Assembly (NCBI GenBank): GCA_035719105.1
Contig: DASTGN010000009.1
Span: 183,936 to 247,935 of the forward strand
Direction of reading: 5' to 3'
Length of the DNA: 64,000 bases
Source of the DNA: UBA8389 sp035719105
GTDB lineage: Bacteria; Bacteroidota; Bacteroidia; Bacteroidales; UBA1402
Shown: one piece after another, positions 58,582-64,000 of the stretch
How positions within the stretch are numbered: the stretch's first letter is position 1
Layout: every line of letters begins with the position of its first letter
Position numbers and translations under genes: made by a program
The notes under the pieces: model-generated
Seen by the model: the letters and a program-made list of their open reading frames with translations, nothing else
The model's database searches: none
Told to the model about the DNA's origin: nothing

Positions 58582-60789
58582 TCAAAGGGTTCTGTCGACC
58601 TGCTTGACACCCTTTATCGTCCTGATTTTTTTAATCAACGCATTCAACTGGCGGGTATCACTCACATTGACAGTTAATTGACCATGGAATAATCCATCCG
58701 TGGCATCAATACTAATGGAACGGAGACTAACACCGGGCTCTTTGGAAATCATGGAAGTGATGTTGGTCACAATGCCTATATCGTCGTGTCCGACTACGTG
58801 CAAGGTTGTCGGATAGCTGGAGCCATCGGCTTTGCCTGCCCATTTGGCTTTAACCACCCGATAGCCGAAACGATCGATCATACTGGGCGCATTCGGACAA
58901 TCCATGCGATGAATCTTGATGCCGCCCGCGGCTGAAACGAAACCGAACACTTCGTCACCATAAATCGGGTTGCAGCATCTGGCCAACTTAAAATCAATGC
59001 CTTTGAGTTGTTGGTCGATGAGCAAAACGTCTTCTCTGGCGTGTTGGGTTACATCGGTCGTTTCCACGAAGTAAGATTCAGCTGAACGCGCTTCGCCAGG
59101 TTCATTGGTTGCTTTTTCAGCCTTTTCAAACTCCAGGTACATTTCAATGACCTGATTCACTTCGACCTGCTCCGCTCCAACTGCAGCAAAAAATTCAGTT
59201 ACCGTCTTGAATTTCAACTTTTTGATAACGCGCATCAGAATGCTTTCATCGTATTCGACTTTGCGGTTCTTCATGCGCCGCTTCAGGTTTTCCTTTCCGA
59301 ATTCAGCCTGTTTCAGCTCCGCTTCTTTGAGCGTTTGCTTGATTTTATTACGTGCTTTGGAGGTAACGACATAGTTGATCCAGTCTTGCTTAGGCGTCTG
59401 ATTGGAACCCGTCTGGATTTCCACCTGATCCCCACTTTTCAATTCGTATCGGATGGGCACGTTTTTACCATCCACCTTGGCTCCCACACATTTGCTACCA
59501 AGATTGGTGTGAATGCTATAGGCGAAGTCCAACACGGTGGCACCTTTGGGCAGTTTGAACAATTCGCCCTTGGGTGTGAAAACGTAAATTTCGTGTTCGT
59601 ACAGATTCATCTTGAAATCGTCCATCAGCCCTGCAGAAGTGGTTTCAGACGATTCGAGGATTTCACGGATTCGGTTCAACATTTCATCCAATCCACTTTC
59701 ACTCTTGATGCCCTTGTATTTCCAATGCGCAGCCAACCCTCGCTCAGCGATTTCGTCCATGCGGCGGGTTCGAATCTGCACTTCCACCCATTTTCCGTCC
59801 TGCCCCATCACCGTAATGTGAAGTGATTCGTAACCGTTGCTTTTGGGAATGGATATCCAATCCTTGAGTCGAGCGGTATTGGGTGTATACATGTCAGTGA
59901 CAATGGAATACGCCTGCCAACAAGCCGATTTTTCCTGATCGGGAGCACAATCGATGATCAATCGAATGGCAAAAAGATCGTAAATATCTTCGAATGGAAT
60001 CTTTTGTTTTTTGAGTTTGTTCCAAATGGAACTAATGGATTTTGTCCGTCCCTTGATTTCGAATTTCAAATCCGTCGTTTCCAAAATTCGCTTTCTGACA
60101 GGCTCGATGAAATTTTTGATGTAGGCTTCACGCGAAGTCTTGGTATCATCCAGCTTGCGCGCAATCTCCTGATAGATAGCAGCTTGCGTAAATTTCATTG
60201 ACAAATCTTCCAACTCGGTCTTGATGGCATACAAACCCATCCGGTGGGCCAGCGGGGCAAACAGATAGGTTGCTTCCCGAGCCAACTTCTGTTGAAGCTC
60301 AGCATCGTAATATTTCAAGACCCGCATCGTATTGAGGCGGTCAGCGATCATGATCAGTATGACGCGTCCATCCTGAGCAAAAGAGAGCAACAAATTACGG
60401 AAGTTTTCCGTCTCGATGGCGGTATTTCGGTCGTAGAGCTCGGTCGCTTTGGTCAGCCCCCTCAGAATACCCCCTACAGACGCACCAAACTTTTTTTCAG
60501 CGTCTTCCACCGACAGGAATCCAGCAATGACCACATCGTACAACAAGGCGCTGATAACGGTTGATCGGCGCAGACCCATTTCTTCGGCCACCAAATAGGC
60601 TGTGTTCAAATTGCGGACCAATGGATTGATTTGAGGTACTGCTCTTTGAAAGACCCCAGCCTGAGTAGCGCGGTTCAGCACCTCGCGAATAACAGGGAGG
60701 AAACCACGGGTGGAATCGTCCAAAACCAGTCGAAGGAGTTTGCGATACAACTTCAACAATCGAAGCCTTTCTTCATCAGAAAAATTCAT
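58582..60789 (-). CDS. RelA/SpoT homologue with degenerate hydrolase domain
   Basis: 735 residues. Full long-RSH layout: HD domain (about 40-160), synthetase (about 220-350: SNGYESLH, VEVQIRTRRMDEIAERGLAAHWKYKG), TGS (about 385-450), helical, zinc-finger (LARCCNPIYGDEVFG) and ACT domains. In the hydrolase domain the HD motif reads YD (Tyr84-Asp85), the next ED pair is Ile88-Ala89 and the upstream conserved His is absent, while DRLNTMR (150-156) remains. The enzyme should therefore be a synthetase without (p)ppGpp hydrolase activity, like RelA. A second RSH elsewhere is expected to do the breakdown. Confidence 0.92.
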   Translation of the reverse strand: MNFSDEERLRLLKLYRKLLRLVLDDSTRGFLPVIREVLNRATQAGVFQRAVPQINPLVRNLNTAYLVAEEMGLRRSTVISALLYDVVIAGFLSVEDAEKKFGASVGGILRGLTKATELYDRNTAIETENFRNLLLSFAQDGRVILIMIADRLNTMRVLKYYDAELQQKLAREATYLFAPLAHRMGLYAIKTELEDLSMKFTQAAIYQEIARKLDDTKTSREAYIKNFIEPVRKRILETTDLKFEIKGRTKSISSIWNKLKKQKIPFEDIYDLFAIRLIIDCAPDQEKSACWQAYSIVTDMYTPNTARLKDWISIPKSNGYESLHITVMGQDGKWVEVQIRTRRMDEIAERGLAAHWKYKGIKSESGLDEMLNRIREILESSETTSAGLMDDFKMNLYEHEIYVFTPKGELFKLPKGATVLDFAYSIHTNLGSKCVGAKVDGKNVPIRYELKSGDQVEIQTGSNQTPKQDWINYVVTSKARNKIKQTLKEAELKQAEFGKENLKRRMKNRKVEYDESILMRVIKKLKFKTVTEFFAAVGAEQVEVNQVIEMYLEFEKAEKATNEPGEARSAESYFVETTDVTQHAREDVLLIDQQLKGIDFKLARCCNPIYGDEVFGFVSAAGGIKIHRMDCPNAPSMIDRFGYRVVKAKWAGKADGSSYPTTLHVVGHDDIGIVTNITSMISKEPGVSLRSISIDATDGLFHGQLTVNVSDTRQLNALIKKIRTIKGVKQVDRTL

Positions 60790-60861
60790 GCCAGTCCTTA
60801 TTTAGATGATTGTAAAAGTACGATATTCAGGATAAACTTAGTGGATTTTATCGGGAATTTT

Positions 60862-60869
60862 TATCTTTG
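60862..60869 (+). promoter_or_regulatory. Promoter -7 element (TATCTTTG) of the DUF4301-kinase operon
   Basis: TAnnTTTG match, 27 bases before the ATG at 60897; the divergent RSH gene has only a weak TACTTTTA at about 60810-60817. Confidence 0.52.
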
Positions 60870-60896
60870 TAAATCATCCCGGAAAATTTTCTTTTT

Positions 60897-62414
60897 ATGT
60901 TTACACCCAACGATTTGTCAGCTTTTAAAGCAAAAAATATTGCCTTGGAACAGGTTATCAGTCAATTGAATGATTTCCGCAACGGCTTTCCCTACCTGGA
61001 ATTGACCCATTCAGCATCCGTTGACAAGGGCATTCTCCAATTAGACGAATCTGCTGAAAAGGGTTACATGGAGGCTTGGGAAAACTACCTGAACGAGAAC
61101 CATGACGTACTCAAATTTGTTCCTGCTTCGGGTGCTGCCAGTCGTATGTTTAAGAATTTGTTTGAGTTTTTGGAAAGCGGTTCTGAAACGCCCTCCAACG
61201 ACTTCGAAAAAAAGTTTTTTGGTGAAATTCACCATTTTGCCTTTTTTAAGGAGCTGAATGAAGCCTGCATCAAAAATACGGCTAATACCATCGATCAACT
61301 TTTGGAAAAAGGTAATTACCAATCGATAGTCCGTTTATTATTAATGCCCGAAGGCTTGAATTATGGTTCCCTGCCTAAAGGATTGCTTTGTTTCCATCAT
61401 TATGGGAACGAAAATCGCAAGGCCGTCGTGGAACATCTGGTCGAAGGTGCTTTGTATGCCAAAACCCAGGAAAATCTGGTCAATGTCCATTTCACTGTCT
61501 CACCCGAGCACCGTGCGCTTTTTGAGGCCGAAGTGAAAGCCTCTGCTCCTGCTGTTGAAAAAGCTTTCGGTGTCCAACTCAACATTCGCTTTTCGGAGCA
61601 GAAATCAAATACAGACACCGTTGCGGCAAACAGTGAAAACAACCCTTTTCGCGATCAAGGTGAAATCGTTTTTCGTCCCGGCGGCCATGGTGCTTTGATA
61701 GAAAATCTGAATGACTTGGAAGGTGATGTGGTGTTTGTCAAGAACATAGACAACGTCGTTCCAGACCGGCTGAAGGACTTGACCGTACGTTACAAGAAAA
61801 TAATCGCCGGCGTGTTGGTAACCCGTCAGCAAAAGATTTTCGATTCCATTCGTTTACTCGAAAGTGGAAAATACGACAGAACCCAATTGTTGGAAATCAT
61901 CCATTTTCTACAAGATGAACTTTGCACACGGAACCCGAACACTAAAAATTTGGAGGATAGCGAATTAGCTATCTACTTGATTAACAAGCTAAACCGCCCC
62001 ATTCGAGTTTGCGGCATGGTTCGCAATCAAGGCGAACCCGGCGGTGGACCGTTTTGGGCTTACAACTCCGACGGCACCATTTCACTTCAAATTTTGGAAA
62101 GCACTCAAATTGACCTGAACGATCCGAATAAGAAAGCGATGTTTGAACAAGGCACTCATTTCAATCCGGTTGATTTAGTTTGTGCCATTCGAAATTACCG
62201 TGGTGAAAAGTTCAAACTGATGGATTATGTCGATCCAAAAACGGCATTCATCTCTCACAAATCAAAGAATGGCAAAGATTTGAAAGCATTGGAATTGCCT
62301 GGCCTTTGGAACGGTGCAATGTCCGATTGGAACACTATTTTTGTGGAAGTACCGCCACTTACCTTTAATCCCGTCAAGACGGTGAATGACTTGCTAAGAC
62401 CCGAACACCAATAA
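60897..62414 (+). CDS. DUF4301 family protein
   Basis: 505 residues, cytoplasmic, no signal peptide. Conserved blocks seen are FVPASGAASRMFKNL (about 79-93), MPEGLNYGSLPKGLLCFHHYG, FRPGGHGALIENLN, and VCGMVRNQGEPGGGPFWAYNSDGT, all matching DUF4301. The PASGAASRM and GGHGAL segments resemble nucleotidyltransferase loops, which fits a nucleotide-sugar enzyme, but no activity is established. Its stop is nine bases before the kinase start codon, and the two genes are in the same frame. Confidence 0.85.
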   Translation: MFTPNDLSAFKAKNIALEQVISQLNDFRNGFPYLELTHSASVDKGILQLDESAEKGYMEAWENYLNENHDVLKFVPASGAASRMFKNLFEFLESGSETPSNDFEKKFFGEIHHFAFFKELNEACIKNTANTIDQLLEKGNYQSIVRLLLMPEGLNYGSLPKGLLCFHHYGNENRKAVVEHLVEGALYAKTQENLVNVHFTVSPEHRALFEAEVKASAPAVEKAFGVQLNIRFSEQKSNTDTVAANSENNPFRDQGEIVFRPGGHGALIENLNDLEGDVVFVKNIDNVVPDRLKDLTVRYKKIIAGVLVTRQQKIFDSIRLLESGKYDRTQLLEIIHFLQDELCTRNPNTKNLEDSELAIYLINKLNRPIRVCGMVRNQGEPGGGPFWAYNSDGTISLQILESTQIDLNDPNKKAMFEQGTHFNPVDLVCAIRNYRGEKFKLMDYVDPKTAFISHKSKNGKDLKALELPGLWNGAMSDWNTIFVEVPPLTFNPVKTVNDLLRPEHQ

Positions 62415-62423
62415 ATCTGCACG

Positions 62424-64000
62424 GTGAAAACATCCATCAAGATTCTATCTGTTGTTTTTATGCTGTTGATCCTTTCGGGGGTTTCCTTTTTCTTCTTGTT
62501 TTATACCCAACAGTCACAACAGAAAAACTTGGTGAAACTAACGACCAATCAGTATAGCCAAGCGTTTGAGAGTCTGTTGGAAAATGCTTCTACGCGATAC
62601 TTGCAACAGGTTTCAGACTACACGTACTGGGATGAGATGTGTCGTTTCATGAAAACCAGAGACATTGCCTGGTCGGATGAGAATCTGGCCACCGTGGTCA
62701 GGGGCTATGATCTGGACAATGTTATTGTCATCAGCCCTGACAATCAAACTGTTATATACACTTATCCCATGGAAGAAAGGTTGATTCCAGATCTGATTCG
62801 GGATGCAAAAGGCATGCTTAGGGACTTATATCGCAAAAGATTGCTTGAAACGTATATTTACGACAAGGAAAGTGGACGGGTTGGTGTACTGTATGCTGCC
62901 ACCATTCACCCGACCAATGATGTTCAAAGGCTGACGAATCCTCAGGGCTTTTTTTTCATGTGCAAATATTGGGATACAAAGTTCCTCAACGAGATTGAAC
63001 GCATATCTGGTTCCAACATCAAGGTAGTAACAAATTGCAACACCATTGCCCCAAACGTTGATACAGTCACCTTTTATAAGCCCATTAAAGGAATTTCGGG
63101 TAAGATTCTGGCTTATCTCAAGATTGAGCGTCCTGCTCCCTATTTAAAATTAAATCATGATTTTTCCAAAAACGTGTTGCTCATTTTCATCGTTTCAGCC
63201 ATTGTTCTGATCTTAATTGTTTCTGTATCGCTGCTTTACCTTATCGGAAAACCGCTGAATCTATTGGGACACGTTTTAAAGGGTAACAAAAACCTGTTGC
63301 CCCAATTAAAGAAGATCGGTGGTGAATACGTTCAAATCGGCGAAATCATTGAACAGACCAATATCATTCAGGAAGAACTAGAAAAAGCCAAGATTCGGGC
63401 TGAGGAATCGGATCGATTGAAGTCGGCGTTTTTGGCCAACATTTCTCACGAGATTCGAACTCCGATGAACGCTATCATGGGTTTCTCCCAAATTTTACCC
63501 GACCAATTTGACAATAAAGCTCAATTGAAGGAATGCACGGACATTATTTCACAGCGCTGTCAAGACTTGTTGGACATTGTGAACAGCATGATCGATTTGT
63601 CCAAAATCAATACGGGTAATGTGATGATACAATCCAAAACCTGTGATTTGACGGTCTTATTTGCTGAATTGAAAGATCAATTCGAAAAAATCAGGGTTCG
63701 CTCCGGAAAAGATACGGTCGCTTTCAACATTCGTTTTGAAACCGAAAAACAACAGTTCTTGATTGTAACCGATTTCGGTAAAATAAAGGAAATATTCGTT
63801 CATCTGCTTTCCAATGCCTTTAAATTCACCAAAGTAGGAAAAGTCGAAGCGGGCTGTTTCGAAGATGAGCAACGTGGTCTTGTTTTCTTTGTGACCGACA
63901 CGGGCAAAGGCATCCCCAAAGATAAACAGACCAAAATTTTCAACTATTTTACCCGATTGGACAACGGACTTACGGACATCCAAAGTGGTACCGGTTTGGG
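62424..64000 (+). CDS. Sensor histidine kinase, cut by window end
   Basis: At least 525 codons, open to the window end. I start at GTG 62424: the frame is closed just upstream by the TAA of the DUF4301 gene, and the next Met (62460) would cut into the first membrane helix. Domains seen: membrane helix (about 5-25), a periplasmic sensor of CHASE4 type (YTYWDEMCRFM, about 30-245), a second helix (about 250-275), a linker, HisKA with the phospho-His in FLANISHEIRTPMNAIMGF (about 330), and HATPase with the N-box HLLSNAFKFT and the G1-box DTGKGI. No response-regulator partner is visible in the window. Confidence 0.88.
   Translation, partial: MKTSIKILSVVFMLLILSGVSFFFLFYTQQSQQKNLVKLTTNQYSQAFESLLENASTRYLQQVSDYTYWDEMCRFMKTRDIAWSDENLATVVRGYDLDNVIVISPDNQTVIYTYPMEERLIPDLIRDAKGMLRDLYRKRLLETYIYDKESGRVGVLYAATIHPTNDVQRLTNPQGFFFMCKYWDTKFLNEIERISGSNIKVVTNCNTIAPNVDTVTFYKPIKGISGKILAYLKIERPAPYLKLNHDFSKNVLLIFIVSAIVLILIVSVSLLYLIGKPLNLLGHVLKGNKNLLPQLKKIGGEYVQIGEIIEQTNIIQEELEKAKIRAEESDRLKSAFLANISHEIRTPMNAIMGFSQILPDQFDNKAQLKECTDIISQRCQDLLDIVNSMIDLSKINTGNVMIQSKTCDLTVLFAELKDQFEKIRVRSGKDTVAFNIRFETEKQQFLIVTDFGKIKEIFVHLLSNAFKFTKVGKVEAGCFEDEQRGLVFFVTDTGKGIPKDKQTKIFNYFTRLDNGLTDIQSGTGL

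Noticed and set aside
1..64000. Genomic island, prophage, IS element or CRISPR array
   Set aside because: No integrase, transposase, phage protein, direct-repeat array or clear composition shift was found, and the one tRNA has no adjacent integrase.

Overview
The window is chromosomal DNA from a member of the Bacteroidota, most likely the order Bacteroidales. The evidence is the recurrent promoter element TAnnTTTG, the near absence of Shine-Dalgarno sequences, and several Bacteroidota-type families: the TamL lipoprotein, DUF4270, DUF4296 and DUF4301 proteins, a DksA-like protein without a complete zinc finger, the GT4/GH57/debranching-enzyme glycogen cluster, and a short GT5-type protein beside panC. 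About 55 protein genes and one tRNA fill almost all of the 64 kb. I see no transposase, integrase, phage gene, CRISPR array or rRNA, and no gene-free stretch longer than 300 bases; the longest gap (245 bases, 8284-8528) holds a promoter and leader for an ompA-like gene.

Layout. 1-3.4 kb: E3 (cut by the window edge) and E2 of a 2-oxo acid dehydrogenase, then a secreted GH51 arabinofuranosidase. 3.5-8.3 kb: a malic enzyme/phosphotransacetylase fusion and two tandem OmpA-type barrels, one lacking its peptidoglycan-binding part. 8.5-12.1 kb: FtsX-type permease, aminotransferase, tatA and tatC. 12.2-18.7 kb: prs, a GH13 amylase, fabD, the divergent pair ugd/galE, and tRNA-Arg(UCU) beside a 59-base palindrome. 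18.7-28.9 kb: tamL, an rRNA/tRNA methyltransferase, a DUF4296 lipoprotein with lspA and a DksA-like regulator, ileS, a TrmN6-type methyltransferase, a small membrane protein and a DivIC/FtsB protein. 29.0-33.9 kb: dnaX (split at an A10 run), cyclophilin, ribH, a TPR membrane protein, recF and dciA. 33.9-38.5 kb: a minus-strand group of CtpA protease, dCMP deaminase, M3 peptidase and a lone cNMP-binding domain. 38.6-43.9 kb: marC and the glycogen cluster. 43.9-47.5 kb: DUF4270 lipoprotein and GT5-like half-protein, divergent from panC-panD. 47.5-53.4 kb: M23 and C69 peptidases, phosphoglucomutase and an SGNH hydrolase. 53.5-64 kb: peroxiredoxin, an ATP-cone/endonuclease fusion, DUF454 and ferredoxin proteins, menA, DUF2721 and alkD, a RelA/SpoT homologue with a degenerate hydrolase domain, DUF4301, and a histidine kinase cut by the window end.

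Functional themes are central carbon metabolism, storage polysaccharide (debranching enzyme, GT4 synthase, GH57, phosphoglucomutase, GH13), envelope building (TamL, OmpA, LspA, Tat, M23), and replication and repair (dnaX, recF, dciA, alkD). The observations I rank highest are the A10 run in dnaX, which closes the gamma frame at once while the tau C-terminus continues in the +1 frame; the 59-base palindrome that includes the 3' end of tRNA-Arg; the ATP-cone/endonuclease fusion; the GT5 half-protein that appears to lack both catalytic signatures; and three places where a terminator T-tract abuts the next gene's promoter.
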